Notes: generated by a model from the sequence alone, not told the origin. 64,000 bases of DNA from JAJCYL01 sp965206015 (GCA_965206015.1 CBDBIW010000015.1:744001-808000); one strand, 5' to 3'. Shown: positions 32,343 through 41,979, counted from the first letter of the stretch. Numbers and translations are program-made.

Positions 32343-33419
32343 ATGAGCAATACCAAAGAAGCCGGCATTAAAGCTTCCAATCAGGAATTCATGCAATACG
32401 ATCAGGTAAAAAAAGATCAGGTTTATGGTCTCTCAGAAAACGATGCATTAGATCAATTTGATGATGACTATGTCATTCCAACCTGCGATATGAATGATTA
32501 TTTCAATGGTGGCGAGGAAGAGAAATTAAAATTTGCTTCAACTTTGGGAAATGCATTGGAAGGTATTGGGTTCGCTGTATTGACCGGACACGGTATTGAT
32601 ACAGACCTTTATGATGAGGCTGAAAGGAAAGTAAATGAATTCTTTAATACCATTCCCTTAGAAAGCAGATTAAATTATACAGCAAAACGTCATGGATCAG
32701 TAAATCAAGGCTATTTTCCGATTAAAGAAACAACCAATATTCATCCCGATCTGGTAGAAGGCTGGGTGTTTTGTAGAAGAGCATTTGATCTAGATGGTGA
32801 TGCAAACTTCAAAGAAGAAGACTTCTGGCCTGAAGCCGGTTATCATGATTTTTTCAAACAAATTATTACAGCACATGAGGGATTAATCTTGCCTATAATG
32901 AGAAGTATCCTCTCTCATCTGGGGTGCGACCAGAATTTGTATGATGACAAGCTCACTAAGACAAATTTTGGATTTAGACTTAATTATTATCCCGCCATTA
33001 ATAATAACTCTGAAGAAGGGGGAAGGATGTTAGGGCATGAAGATGTGGATTTATTTACTATTCTGCCAGCTGAAGAAATGGGCGGTTTGCAGGTTTTGAA
33101 TAGACAAAATATGAAATGGATACGACTTAGCCCTCTGAAAGGAAGTATCATTATCAATACTGGGGACTACATGCAACGTATCACAAATGATCGGTTGCCT
33201 TCCACCACTCATAGGGTGAGTAAGCCTGATAATCCGGATAATCGTACCAAGCCTCGTATTTCCATACCTATGGCGGTCTATGTGTGGGAAAAGGAATTGC
33301 TTGAAGTGCTTCCTTGCTGCGGCGAACCAAAATATGAAGCAATTAATGCGGAGGATTTTCACACTCGAATCACCAGTAAATACTATGGTGACGACTATGC
33401 CAAAGAGAAAAGTAATTAG
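32343..33419 (+). CDS. Isopenicillin N synthase-like 2OG-Fe(II) oxygenase
   Basis: A 358-residue member of the isopenicillin-N-synthase-like family. The N-terminal DIOX_N region includes FASTLGNALEGIGFAVLTGH (64-83). The catalytic jelly roll has the iron ligands H232 and D234 in LGHEDVD, the distal H290 in STTHRV and the 2-oxoglutarate-binding R305/S307 in PRISIPM. Sequence similarity alone does not give the substrate. It is a single gene whose stop is six bases from the converging accC stop. Confidence 0.88.
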   Translation: MSNTKEAGIKASNQEFMQYDQVKKDQVYGLSENDALDQFDDDYVIPTCDMNDYFNGGEEEKLKFASTLGNALEGIGFAVLTGHGIDTDLYDEAERKVNEFFNTIPLESRLNYTAKRHGSVNQGYFPIKETTNIHPDLVEGWVFCRRAFDLDGDANFKEEDFWPEAGYHDFFKQIITAHEGLILPIMRSILSHLGCDQNLYDDKLTKTNFGFRLNYYPAINNNSEEGGRMLGHEDVDLFTILPAEEMGGLQVLNRQNMKWIRLSPLKGSIIINTGDYMQRITNDRLPSTTHRVSKPDNPDNRTKPRISIPMAVYVWEKELLEVLPCCGEPKYEAINAEDFHTRITSKYYGDDYAKEKSN

Positions 33420-33424
33420 GACTT

Positions 33425-34768
33425 TTAAATAGTTGAGAAGTCGAAATCTTCCAAGAAGGCCGTTGTAAACTTTCCTGATTTGAATTTCTTGTCATCCATT
33501 AGTTTTATGTGGAATGGAATTGTGGTAGATACCCCTTCAATCACAAACTCTTCCAATGCTCTTTTCATTCTCACGATCGCTTCTTCTCTTGTTTGCGCAC
33601 TCACTATCAGCTTGGCAATCATTGAATCATAATTGGGTGGAATGGCATAGCCAGCATAAACGTGACTATCTACTCTCACTCCATGACCTCCAGGAAAATG
33701 TAGGTTTGTAATCTTCCCAGGACTTGGCCTGAACCCATTGCGAGGATCTTCGGCATTTATCCTGCACTCAATCGCATGCATCTTGGGGAAATAATTATTT
33801 CCTGAAATTTTTATTCCTGCTGCAACTTTTATCTGCTCTTTAATCAGATCATAGTCGGTAACTTCTTCAGTAATGGGGTGCTCGACCTGAATTCGGGTAT
33901 TCATTTCCATGAAGTAGAAATCCCCGTGTTTGTCAAGAAGGAATTCAACTGTGCCAGCCCCCTCATATTTAATAGCCTCAGCACCAGCAATCGCTGCCTC
34001 ACCCATCTTTTCCCTTAATTTCTGATTAACAACAGGGGAAGGCGTCTCTTCAACAAGCTTTTGATGTCGTCTTTGGATTGAACAATCTCTCTCGGACAAA
34101 TGACATGCATCGCCCTTTCTATCTCCAACAATTTGAATTTCAATATGTCTTGGTTCTTCAATGAATTTTTCCAGATAGAGAGCGTCGTTGCCAAATGTTG
34201 CTCCAGACTCCATCCTAGCCTCGTTCCAGGCTTTCTGAAATCCCTGAGCATCTTTGACAATCCTCATTCCCCTTCCACCACCACCAGCTGTTGCTTTTAA
34301 TATGACTGGGTATTTTAATTTTTTGGCAATTTCGAGACCTTCCTTCACACTGGACAATAACCCCTCAGATCCTGGGATAGTTGGCACACCGGCTTTCTTC
34401 ATTGTATCCTTTGCCGTTGCTTTATCACCCATCCTATTGATCATATCAGAAGAGGCACCGATAAATTTTATTTTGTATTCTTCACAAATTCGGCTGAATT
34501 CTGCATTTTCAGATAAAAAACCATATCCCGGATGAATTGCATCGGCATTAGTAATTTCAGCAGCCGATATAAGTCTAGGGATATTAAGGTATGAATCTTT
34601 ACTTGCAGCACCACCAATGCAAACTACCTCATCAGCAAAACGTACATGTAAACTCTCTTTATCAGCGGTAGAATAAACGGCAATAGTGCTGATGCCCATT
34701 TCCTTGCAGGTACGGATAATCCGGAGGGCGATTTCACCCCTATTTGCTATTAGAATTTTCTTGAACAC
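33425..34768 (-). CDS. accC: Acetyl-CoA carboxylase, biotin carboxylase subunit
   Basis: ATP-grasp enzyme, 447 residues, that carboxylates the biotin of AccB. Visible are FKKILIANRGEIALRIIRTC at the N-terminus, DAIHPGYGFLSENAEF, the ATP-binding glycine loop KATAGGGGRGMR, HIEIQIVGDRKGD, ERDCSIQRRHQKLVEE and the catalytic EMNTRIQVEHPITEEVT. It lies 11 bases after accB and is the last gene of the lipid/translation cluster. Confidence 0.97.
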   Translation of the reverse strand: MFKKILIANRGEIALRIIRTCKEMGISTIAVYSTADKESLHVRFADEVVCIGGAASKDSYLNIPRLISAAEITNADAIHPGYGFLSENAEFSRICEEYKIKFIGASSDMINRMGDKATAKDTMKKAGVPTIPGSEGLLSSVKEGLEIAKKLKYPVILKATAGGGGRGMRIVKDAQGFQKAWNEARMESGATFGNDALYLEKFIEEPRHIEIQIVGDRKGDACHLSERDCSIQRRHQKLVEETPSPVVNQKLREKMGEAAIAGAEAIKYEGAGTVEFLLDKHGDFYFMEMNTRIQVEHPITEEVTDYDLIKEQIKVAAGIKISGNNYFPKMHAIECRINAEDPRNGFRPSPGKITNLHFPGGHGVRVDSHVYAGYAIPPNYDSMIAKLIVSAQTREEAIVRMKRALEEFVIEGVSTTIPFHIKLMDDKKFKSGKFTTAFLEDFDFSTI

Positions 34769-34779
34769 GATTAATTGTA

Positions 34780-35244
34780 TTAAGAAGGATCAATCAGAAA
34801 TAATGGTTGGTCATATTCAACAGGCTGTGCATTATCTACCAGCACTTTGACAATAGTGCCAGAAACTTCCGACTCTATTTCATTGAAAAGCTTCATGGCT
34901 TCAATTACACAAACTGTTTGACCAGTCGATATTTTATCTCCGACATTAACCAAAACATCTGCGTCTGGACTTGTAGATCTGTAAAATGTTCCAATCATGG
35001 GAGACTTAACTTCAACATAATTGCCAGTGGTACCCTTAGCCTCCTCACTTGCCGAAGTTGATACTGGAGGTGTTACGACTGGAGTTGGGATCGAAACGAC
35101 TGGTGAAGGGGTTTTCTCCACCACAGAAGTCGTTTTGGCACTTCTTTTTACCCTGATCTTAAACTCACCAGTTTCGATATTGACCTTTTCCAAACCTGAG
35201 TTCGAAATGAAGTCAATTAAATCCTGTATTTCTTTTGCTTTCAT
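34780..35244 (-). CDS. accB: Biotin carboxyl carrier protein
   Basis: The 154-residue protein has an N-terminal helical part, a Pro/Thr/Val-rich linker (about 40-75) and a C-terminal biotinyl domain with the biotinylation site EAMKLFNE (K118). It carries the carboxyl group between AccC and the AccA/AccD transferase. It is directly upstream of accC and 51 bases downstream of efp, all on the minus strand. Confidence 0.96.
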   Translation of the reverse strand: MKAKEIQDLIDFISNSGLEKVNIETGEFKIRVKRSAKTTSVVEKTPSPVVSIPTPVVTPPVSTSASEEAKGTTGNYVEVKSPMIGTFYRSTSPDADVLVNVGDKISTGQTVCVIEAMKLFNEIESEVSGTIVKVLVDNAQPVEYDQPLFLIDPS

Positions 35245-35295
35245 TTTGTGGGTCTATTTTTCTAAAGTAATGGTTTTCCTATGGTATTCACAACA

Positions 35296-35859
35296 TTACT
35301 TTACCCTTTCCATATACTCCTTGGTCACAGTATTGACCTTGATCCTTTCGTCCTGATTGATGAATAATGGCACTCTTATTTCAGCACCAGTTTCCAAAGT
35401 TGCCGGTTTTGTGGCATTAGTGGCAGTATCTCCCCTTATCCCTGGTTCAGTATAAGTTACTAGTAATTCCACTGAAGCCGGGAGTTCACAATTCAAAGGC
35501 TTCTCTAGTTCGGAATGATACATAACATCCACTTCCTGACCATCTTTCAGCAGTTCTGGAGCACTAATGATCGATTCTGGAAGTGCAACTTGTTCGAAAG
35601 TTCCACTGTCCATAAAATGATATCCAAAGTCATCTTTATAAAGAAATTGGTGTCCACGTTTTTCGACTCTTGCAGTGGTTATTCTGACACCAGAATTAAA
35701 GGTATTGTCAATCACCTTACCTGAGTTCAGGTTCTTCAGTTTGGTTCTAACAAATGCGGGCCCTTTACCAGGTTTAACATGTTGAAATTCGACGATAGTA
35801 TAAAGGTCGTTGTTATATTCAATGCACAGTCCGTTTCTAAAATCCGAGGTAGAGGCCAT
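35296..35859 (-). CDS. efp: Elongation factor P
   Basis: I start at the ATG at 35859 (MASTSDFRNGLCIEYNNDLY), giving the standard 187 residues; the open frame reaches 35943 inside fabH, which is an artefact. The KOW-like N-terminal domain has QHVKPGKGPAFVRTKLKNLN, whose Lys in PGKGPA is the usual modification-site position, followed by two OB-fold domains (DSGTFEQVALPESII, VELLVTYTEPGIRGDTATNA). EF-P relieves ribosome stalling at proline stretches. It lies between fabH and accB. Confidence 0.96.
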   Translation of the reverse strand: MASTSDFRNGLCIEYNNDLYTIVEFQHVKPGKGPAFVRTKLKNLNSGKVIDNTFNSGVRITTARVEKRGHQFLYKDDFGYHFMDSGTFEQVALPESIISAPELLKDGQEVDVMYHSELEKPLNCELPASVELLVTYTEPGIRGDTATNATKPATLETGAEIRVPLFINQDERIKVNTVTKEYMERVK

Positions 35860-35872
35860 TATATATTCAATT

Positions 35873-36883
35873 TTAATCAATGTCATTTTTTGAGTCATAT
35901 GCCCATTTGAAATACACAGATCCCCAAGTGAAGCCACCCCCAAAAGCTGCTAATATAAGATTATCACCTTTTTTTAATTGCTTTTCGTAATCCCATAAGC
36001 ACAGGGGGATAGTACCACTGGTAGTGTTTCCGTATTTATGAATATTCAGCATCACTTTCTGATCCCCGATTCCCATTCTCTTTGATGTGGCATCTATGAT
36101 CCTCTTGTTAGCCTGGTGAGGAACAAGCCATGCAATATCATCTCCTGTTAAATTGTTTTTCTCCATAATTTTAAAGGAAATGTCTGCCATATTTGTAACT
36201 GCGAACTTGAATACCGCAGACCCTTCTTGAAAGACATAATGTTCTCTTGAATTGATGGTTTCCAGGGTCGCTGGCCGTCTGCTTCCTCCAGCTTTCATGT
36301 GTAAGAATTCTTCTCCACTTCCGTCCGTCCGCAGCATTGAGTCAATGATGCCATTTCCATCGTCTGACGGTTCCAATAGTACGGCACCACCACCGTCACC
36401 AAATATGATGCACGTGGTTCTATCCTGATAGTCAATAATCGATGACATTTTATCGGCTCCAACTACAATTACTTTTTTGTATTTACCAGTCTCAATAAAT
36501 TGTGAAGCCGTGGTCAAAGCATAAATAAATCCAGAACAGGCTGCTTGGATGTCGTAGCTAAATGAATTTAGGAGGCCTACGGCATTGGCAATGATATTGG
36601 CAGTGGCGGGAAATGGCATGTCAGGTGTCGTGGTCGCACATATGAGCAATTCAATATCTTCAGGGTCAGTATTTGTCTTTTCTAATAATCCATTAACTGC
36701 CTTAATACCTAATACTGATGTGCCCTGGTCTTTACCTTTTAATATTCTTCGTTCTTTGATCCCTGTACGGGAAATGATCCAGTCATCAGTGGTATCAACC
36801 ATTGACTCTAATTCCTTGTTGGTCAAAACATAGTCTGGGACATATCCCTGAATACCTGATATTTTTGCTCTGATTTGACTCAT
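35873..36883 (-). CDS. fabH: Beta-ketoacyl-ACP synthase III
   Basis: Initiates fatty acid synthesis by condensing acetyl-CoA (or a branched acyl-CoA) with malonyl-ACP. The 336-residue thiolase-fold protein has the active-site C116 in DIQAACSGFIYAL, the His in WLVPHQANKRI and the Asn in KYGNTTSGTIP, and the FGDGGGAVLLEP core. It follows the wrecked plsX gene in the order rpmF-plsX-fabH. The gene itself is intact. Confidence 0.96.
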   Translation of the reverse strand: MSQIRAKISGIQGYVPDYVLTNKELESMVDTTDDWIISRTGIKERRILKGKDQGTSVLGIKAVNGLLEKTNTDPEDIELLICATTTPDMPFPATANIIANAVGLLNSFSYDIQAACSGFIYALTTASQFIETGKYKKVIVVGADKMSSIIDYQDRTTCIIFGDGGGAVLLEPSDDGNGIIDSMLRTDGSGEEFLHMKAGGSRRPATLETINSREHYVFQEGSAVFKFAVTNMADISFKIMEKNNLTGDDIAWLVPHQANKRIIDATSKRMGIGDQKVMLNIHKYGNTTSGTIPLCLWDYEKQLKKGDNLILAAFGGGFTWGSVYFKWAYDSKNDID

Positions 36884-36892
36884 GGTTGAGGG

Positions 36893-37854
36893 TTACTTTG
36901 TGAAGGCTTCCTTAATTTTAAGGTAAATATTTGACTTTGCCATACGGTAGGCCAACAGTACCATATTCTTAATTGCCAATGCACTGGAAACGCCATGTCC
37001 AAATAACTACGTTCCCGTTAATTCCTAAAACCGGACTGTTCCCTATTGCTTCGTAATGGAAGTGGTCAAGAAATTCATCATTTATGTTTCTCCTTTTAAC
37101 AACGTCATAAAAAGATTCTGTTAGCTTAAGAATAACATTACCTGTAAAACCGTCACAAATCATCACGTCTGTTTTATCATTAAATAAGTTTCTCTCCCAT
37201 TAAATAAGTCTCTCTCCTCAATGTTCCCGATGAAGTTTATCCGCTTACTCAATTTAAAGAGTTGATATGCCGCTTGAGTATTAATGTTCCTTTTTGCCCC
37301 TCTTCACCCAAATTAATGAGTCCAATTTCTGGATTCTTTATACCAAAAATGTGTTGGGCATACAATGAGCCAATTTCTCCAAATTGGAGTAATATATCTG
37401 GTTTACATTCTGGATTGGCTCCAATGTCCATTAAAATTCCAAATCCACCTTTTTCTTTTGGTGAAAATCCTGCAATTCCAGGACGAATAATTCCCTCAAT
37501 TGCTTTTATAGTAAACATTGCCCAATATGGATTGCTCCAGTATTCCCCGCACTACAAAAGGCGTTTATTTCCTTTGCTTTTAGGTGCTTATATCCAAGGG
37601 CTATTGCTGAATCAGGTTTAGTCGTTACAGCCTTTGTTGGATGCTCCCCCATTCCAATCATTTCAGGAGCGTTGATTAATTCGAAAAAGTTAGGCTCTAT
37701 TTGTTGCTTTTGTAACTCTTGCGTGACAATATTCTTCTCTCCGTATAGGACAATACTATGCTTTGTTGACAACTTAATCTATTGCCAATTTGGCTCCTGC
37801 AATGGTGGTCTCTGGAGTGTAATCTCCACCCGTCGCATCAAGACCGATTTTCAT
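36893..37854 (-). pseudogene. plsX: Phosphate acyltransferase PlsX, multiply broken
   Basis: PlsX makes acyl-phosphate for phospholipid synthesis. The minus strand contains a full-length PlsX in pieces: MKIGLDATGGDYTPETTIAG from 37854, STKHSIVLYGEKNIVTQELQ, MIGMGEHPTKAVTTKPDSAI, FCSAGNTGAIHIG, then FTIKAIEGIIRPGIAG, GFGILMDIGANPECKPD, GLINLGEEGQKGTL, TQAAYQLFKLSKRINFIGN, MMICDGFTGNVILKLTESF and ALAIKNMVLLAYRMAKSNIY. I count five separate lesions: +1 T near 37774, -1 G near 37520, -1 A near 37275, the 20-bp tandem duplication at 37178-37217, and +1 T near 37012. It lies in its normal place between rpmF and fabH. Confidence 0.88.
37178..37217. repeat. 20-bp tandem duplication inside plsX
   Basis: CATTAAATAAGTTTCTCTCC (37178-37197) is followed directly by a copy with one change (T to C) at 37198-37217. 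Removing one copy restores the PlsX frame as NIEERDLFNDKTDVMICDG, so the duplication is a lesion and not an ancestral repeat. The single mismatch means it has had time to diverge. Confidence 0.92.
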
Positions 37855-37872
37855 CGAGTAAGTACTGCCAGG

Positions 37873-38064
37873 TTAGGCGAGCACTTCTTTCTCCTGGACG
37901 ACTTTTCCTTTGTAGTATAATTTACCCTCATGCCAGAATGCCCTGTGGGACAGATGATATTCTCCAGTTGTAGGACAAATTACGTAATTCTTAGGTTCGG
38001 TCTTATAGTGAGTTCGCCTCTTATCTCTCCTGGTTTTGGATATTTTACGTTTAGGATGAGCCAT
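37873..38064 (-). CDS. rpmF: 50S ribosomal protein L32
   Basis: The 63-residue product MAHPKRKISKTRRDKRRTHY with CPTTGEYHLSHRAFWHEGKL is L32. Only one of the four zinc-ligand cysteines of the canonical protein remains, so this is a C-minus form. It lies between yceD and plsX, the usual operon order (yceD-rpmF-plsX-fabH). Confidence 0.96.
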   Translation of the reverse strand: MAHPKRKISKTRRDKRRTHYKTEPKNYVICPTTGEYHLSHRAFWHEGKLYYKGKVVQEKEVLA

Positions 38065-38077
38065 ATTCCAATTTCTT

Positions 38078-38590
38078 TTAATTCAACTTCTTTAGTGCAT
38101 TCCAACGAGGATCAATCGTATCATCAGAAGCATCTTTTTCAGATTTATAAATAATTTGTCCAAACTCGTCTTCATTCTCAGTTAAGTAGTCTGGATGAAC
38201 TTTCTTCATTGGAATTGAAATGGCTACATACTCAAAAATTGTGTGAGCAAGATTTATCTCCTGTTGGTCCCAGCCTATAACTTGTACATCTTCTCCCAAT
38301 TCAGTCTCTTCCTGACCAAACTTCACTACCAACTTCTTCGTCAATTCAATAGGATGCTGAAACTTCTCAAGACTCCTATCACAAATCAACTCCACAATCA
38401 TTTTTATATCAAAATTGAAGGTCAAGAAATTTTCTTTCCTGTCAAGTTGCACATTACACTGCCCTTCGCCATGTTCTACTTCGCTATATTCGAACTGCTC
38501 GAAAAAAGAGTCACTTATCTCAAACCTTAAATCATATAATCCAGGTCTGAGGGTGCCAAACCTCACTTCGAATTGTTCCAGAATAGTCAC
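38078..38590 (-). CDS. YceD/DUF177 family protein
   Basis: DUF177 (YceD) proteins are encoded upstream of rpmF in most bacteria and are linked to 23S rRNA accumulation. The body has RPGLYDLRFEISDSFFEQFE, CDRSLEKFQHPIELTKKLVV and the acidic C-terminal DPRWNALKKLN, which fit the family. I prefer the GTG at 38590 as start (170 residues), preceded by GAGAGG. The frame is open to 38683, but the extra N-terminus (MALPDFFKRSQFISC...) is not family-like. It is 13 bases upstream of rpmF. Confidence 0.82.
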   Translation of the reverse strand: MTILEQFEVRFGTLRPGLYDLRFEISDSFFEQFEYSEVEHGEGQCNVQLDRKENFLTFNFDIKMIVELICDRSLEKFQHPIELTKKLVVKFGQEETELGEDVQVIGWDQQEINLAHTIFEYVAISIPMKKVHPDYLTENEDEFGQIIYKSEKDASDDTIDPRWNALKKLN

Positions 38591-38689
38591 CTCCTCTGCC
38601 TCTCTAAATTTGATAAGGAGCGCAAAGTTATAACATAAGCAGCTAATAAACTGACTCCGTTTAAAAAAATCAGGTAGAGCCAAATTATG

Positions 38690-39709
38690 TTAATCGCTGC
38701 CTTCCGCTCTTATTTTCAAAATATCGCTAGCCAGCAAGACTGCTCTGCGCATTGAACCTTCATCAGCAACACCCTTTCCTGCTATATCATACGCAGTTCC
38801 ATGATCAGGCGAAGTACGAACTACAGGTAATCCCGCTGTGAAATTGACTCCATTTTCGAAAGAAATTGTCTTAAAAGGAATCAAACCCTGGTCATGATAC
38901 ATAGCCATAATTCCGTCGTACTTTCTGAATTGTAACGATCCGAAAAATCCGTCAGCTGGAAATGGCCCAAAAACAAGCTTACCTTCCGTCTTTAACTCAT
39001 CAATGACCGGAGAAATTATACGTTTTTCCTCATTTCCTAGTAGTCCACCGTCGGCAGCGTGTGGGTTGAGGCCCAAAACAGCAAGTTTTGGCTTCATTAT
39101 TCTAAAGTCCATTTTGAGTGATTTTTCCATCACCTTCAATTTCCTGGTAATCCGATCTTTTATAATCTTATCCGCTACACTCTTTAAGGGAATATGACCA
39201 GTAACCACCCCAACCCTTAACTCATCACTTACTAACATCATCAAAGTGTCCTTGGCTTCAAAAAAATCAGCAAAAAACTCGGTATGTCCAGGGTAGTCGA
39301 AAGTTTCGCTCTGAATATTTTTTTTGTTTATTGGAGCAGTGACAATGCCCTGAAGTTTGCCTGATTTCAAATCTTCAGTAGCAGATTTCAATGAAATAGC
39401 CGCGTATTTTCCGCTGATTTCTGATACAGTCCCGGGGATTATCTCAACTGAATCTTCCCAGCAATTCAAAACGTTTACCTTCTTACGATTGATATCATCA
39501 AAATTCTTTGCCTGGTGATAATTAAATTTCTCCAAGTCAAGTAATTTACGGTAGAACGCAATCGTTTTTGAGGATGCGTAAATTACTGGAGTGATGTGAC
39601 TAAGTAATCTACTATCTGAAAATGTCTTAAGGACCACTTCAGGCCCAATCCCGTTAAGATCGCCAATTGAAATGCCAACCACTTGATTAGCTCTATGCTG
39701 CTTTTTCAT
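38690..39709 (-). CDS. pdxA: 4-hydroxythreonine-4-phosphate dehydrogenase
   Basis: NAD-dependent enzyme of pyridoxal phosphate synthesis. The 339-residue protein has GISIGDLNGIGPEVVLK at the N-terminus, YPGHTEFFADFF, the metal-binding GLNPHAADGGLLGNEE, ADGFFGSLQFRKYDGIMAMY with HDQGLIPFK, and SPDHGTAYDIAGKG near the end. It is the first gene of the minus-strand cluster that continues with yceD and rpmF, and is divergent from rsmA. Confidence 0.96.
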   Translation of the reverse strand: MKKQHRANQVVGISIGDLNGIGPEVVLKTFSDSRLLSHITPVIYASSKTIAFYRKLLDLEKFNYHQAKNFDDINRKKVNVLNCWEDSVEIIPGTVSEISGKYAAISLKSATEDLKSGKLQGIVTAPINKKNIQSETFDYPGHTEFFADFFEAKDTLMMLVSDELRVGVVTGHIPLKSVADKIIKDRITRKLKVMEKSLKMDFRIMKPKLAVLGLNPHAADGGLLGNEEKRIISPVIDELKTEGKLVFGPFPADGFFGSLQFRKYDGIMAMYHDQGLIPFKTISFENGVNFTAGLPVVRTSPDHGTAYDIAGKGVADEGSMRRAVLLASDILKIRAEGSD

Positions 39710-39785
39710 TCTTCTTCAAATTCGGCTGCCAAGTTAAATTGAATTAATGATAATAGCGGAAACATAATTCGTTCTCCGATATTCT

Positions 39786-39793
39786 TACTTTTG
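39786..39793 (+). promoter_or_regulatory. Candidate -7 promoter element of rsmA
   Basis: TACTTTTG matches TAnnTTTG exactly and ends only four bases before the rsmA ATG, so the transcript would be nearly or fully leaderless. The same stretch, CTTA-TTTTGATTAATG with one base difference, precedes the DUF2723 gene at 6658-6674. Confidence 0.4.
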
Positions 39794-39797
39794 ATTA

Positions 39798-40583
39798 ATG
39801 CGAAAAGTGAGAGCCAAAAAAGGGTTAGGTCAACATTTTCTAGCCGATCCCCTTATTGCCGGACAAATTGTTGATTCACTCTCAATCATTGATTGCCCAT
39901 CCGTTGTTGAAATTGGTCCGGGAACAGGTGTATTAACTGAACTACTTCTTGAAAAGGACATTCATCTAAAAGCGATTGACCTGGACGGTGAGTCCACTCT
40001 CTTTCTAAAAGAAAAATTTCCAAAGTATGAAAGCATCCTGATTCAGGGGGATTTTTTGAAAATGGAAGTCAACCAACTATTTAAATCGAATTTTTCAATC
40101 ATTGGAAATTTTCCCTACAACATATCGTCTCAAATATTTTTCAAAGTTCTGGACCACAAAGACCAGGTTATGGAAATAGTGTGTATGCTGCAACGCGAAG
40201 TTGCAGATAGAATAATATCGCCACCAGGAAACAGAACTTATGGCATACTTAGTGTATTCCTCCAGGCTTTCTACCATATGGAGAAAATAACTGATGTACC
40301 TCCTGAAGTATTTAAACCACCGCCAAAAGTGTGGTCATCTGTAGTGCGTTTGAAGCGTAATGAAAAAAAGGAGTTAGAATGTGATGAAAAACTATTCCGA
40401 TCTGTAGTTAAAATGAGCTTTCAAATGAGGCGTAAAACATTGCGCAATGCTCTAAAAGGTCTTAATTTGCCCGCCTCAATAACGGAGTTGGAACTACTCG
40501 ATAAGAGGGCTGAACGATTGTCAGTAAGTGACTTTGAATTTCTAACCAATTTAATTGATAATTCAACGATTGAGAATAATTAA
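39798..40583 (+). CDS. rsmA: 16S rRNA (A1518/A1519) dimethyltransferase
   Basis: KsgA-type methyltransferase, 261 residues, that dimethylates the two adenines at the 3' end of 16S rRNA. It shows KKGLGQHFLADPLIAGQIVD (N-terminal signature), motif I VEIGPGTGVLTELLLE, the acidic IDLDGES, and the catalytic NFPYNISSQIF. The C-terminal helical domain is complete (SFQMRRKTLRNALKG). It is 27 bases upstream of mgtE and probably co-transcribed. Confidence 0.96.
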   Translation: MRKVRAKKGLGQHFLADPLIAGQIVDSLSIIDCPSVVEIGPGTGVLTELLLEKDIHLKAIDLDGESTLFLKEKFPKYESILIQGDFLKMEVNQLFKSNFSIIGNFPYNISSQIFFKVLDHKDQVMEIVCMLQREVADRIISPPGNRTYGILSVFLQAFYHMEKITDVPPEVFKPPPKVWSSVVRLKRNEKKELECDEKLFRSVVKMSFQMRRKTLRNALKGLNLPASITELELLDKRAERLSVSDFEFLTNLIDNSTIENN

Positions 40584-40610
40584 TGTGGACTTGAAAATTG
40601 CTAAGCGCAC

Positions 40611-41978
40611 ATGAAGGCAGCCGTCACATTTGAATTTAGTAAAGATTTTCTTGAGCACTTTAAACAAGCACTTGCTTTAAGAGATGATGATTTCATCAGG
40701 GATTCTCTCCAGGGAGTAAATGTGGCAGATATTTCAGCCTTTCTTGATGAATTTGATACCGATGAATGCAAATATATCCTGGATTTGCTTGAAGTTGAAC
40801 TTGCTGCCAACGTCATAAACGAACTTGATGAAGACCTGAGGGATAAGTTCATTGAAAAGTTTGCAACTGACAAAATCGCTGAATTTGTAGATAACCTTGC
40901 AACTGACGATGGGGCTGATATTCTTTATGAACTTGGTCCAAAGGAACAAGACGAAGTCATCAGTTCAATGGACAATGAGGAGAAGGCCAGGAATATTCGC
41001 GAATTACTCGACTATGAGGAAGATGTAGCTGGTGGTCTGATGGCCAAAGAGCTAATTAAAGCTAATCTCAATTGGTCCATCAAACAATGCATCGAAGAGA
41101 TTAGGAAACAGGCGGAAAATGTAGAAAAAATCTATGCAGTTTATGTCGTTGACGACGATGATAAACTTCTTGGCAAGGTTGACTTGAAGGATGTCATTTT
41201 AGCACGTGATGGTACAAAGGTGGCTGACATCTATGAAACTGATATTGTTTCCGTAGAAACAGTAATGCCTGAGGAGGACGTGGCTTCGATAATGAGAAAA
41301 TATGACCTTGACGTTGTGGCCGTAATTAATCCTAATGGTCAATTAGTCGGAAGAATAACTAATGACGATATCATAGATGTAATCACTGAAAATGCCGAGG
41401 AGGAAAGGCAGTTAATGTCTGGTATATCAGATGACGTGGAGGAAGATGACAGTATTTGGAAACTAAGTAGAGCTCGATTGCCATGGCTTATGATCGGGCT
41501 CGTTGGTGGTGCTATTGCAGCATATTTTATAGGGTTTTATGAGGAGCAAATTATTCTCATACCGGTTATTTCTTTTTTCATTCCTCTCATTATGGCAACC
41601 GGAGGAAACGTTGGAATACAATCATCTTCAATCATCGTTCAAAGTTTGGCAAATCCAGGAGCTTTTGAGGAGAATTTAGGGAATAGGCTATTTAAATCTC
41701 TTTTGGTTTCTGTCGTAAACGGAATCGTTCTGTCGATTTTGGTTTATTTCATCGTACTCAGTCTAAACACTGACCCAACCATTGCCCTGGTAGTGTCAAT
41801 ATCTTTGTTTAGCGTAGTGTTGCTTGCTTCTTTCATGGGAACAATAACACCACTTTTACTTGATCACTATAACATTAACCCCGCACTAGCGTCAGGCCCA
41901 TTTATTACTACAGCTAATGACTTGCTCGGAATACTGGTGTATTTTACGGTAGCAAGTGCTTTGTATCAATTTTCTTAA
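40611..41978 (+). CDS. mgtE: Magnesium transporter MgtE
   Basis: The 455-residue protein has the acidic cytosolic N domain (about 20-130, rich in Asp/Glu, with LDEFDTDECKYILDLLEVEL), a CBS pair (about 135-260, DLKDVILARDGTKVADI, MRKYDLDVVAVINPNGQLVG), a plug helix and five transmembrane helices. The pore signature is ATGGNVGIQSSSII. Mg2+ bound by the cytosolic domains is known to close the channel in this family. It lies between rsmA and the dehydrogenase gene, whose ATG begins one base after its stop. Confidence 0.95.
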   Translation: MKAAVTFEFSKDFLEHFKQALALRDDDFIRDSLQGVNVADISAFLDEFDTDECKYILDLLEVELAANVINELDEDLRDKFIEKFATDKIAEFVDNLATDDGADILYELGPKEQDEVISSMDNEEKARNIRELLDYEEDVAGGLMAKELIKANLNWSIKQCIEEIRKQAENVEKIYAVYVVDDDDKLLGKVDLKDVILARDGTKVADIYETDIVSVETVMPEEDVASIMRKYDLDVVAVINPNGQLVGRITNDDIIDVITENAEEERQLMSGISDDVEEDDSIWKLSRARLPWLMIGLVGGAIAAYFIGFYEEQIILIPVISFFIPLIMATGGNVGIQSSSIIVQSLANPGAFEENLGNRLFKSLLVSVVNGIVLSILVYFIVLSLNTDPTIALVVSISLFSVVLLASFMGTITPLLLDHYNINPALASGPFITTANDLLGILVYFTVASALYQFS

Positions 41979-41979
41979 A

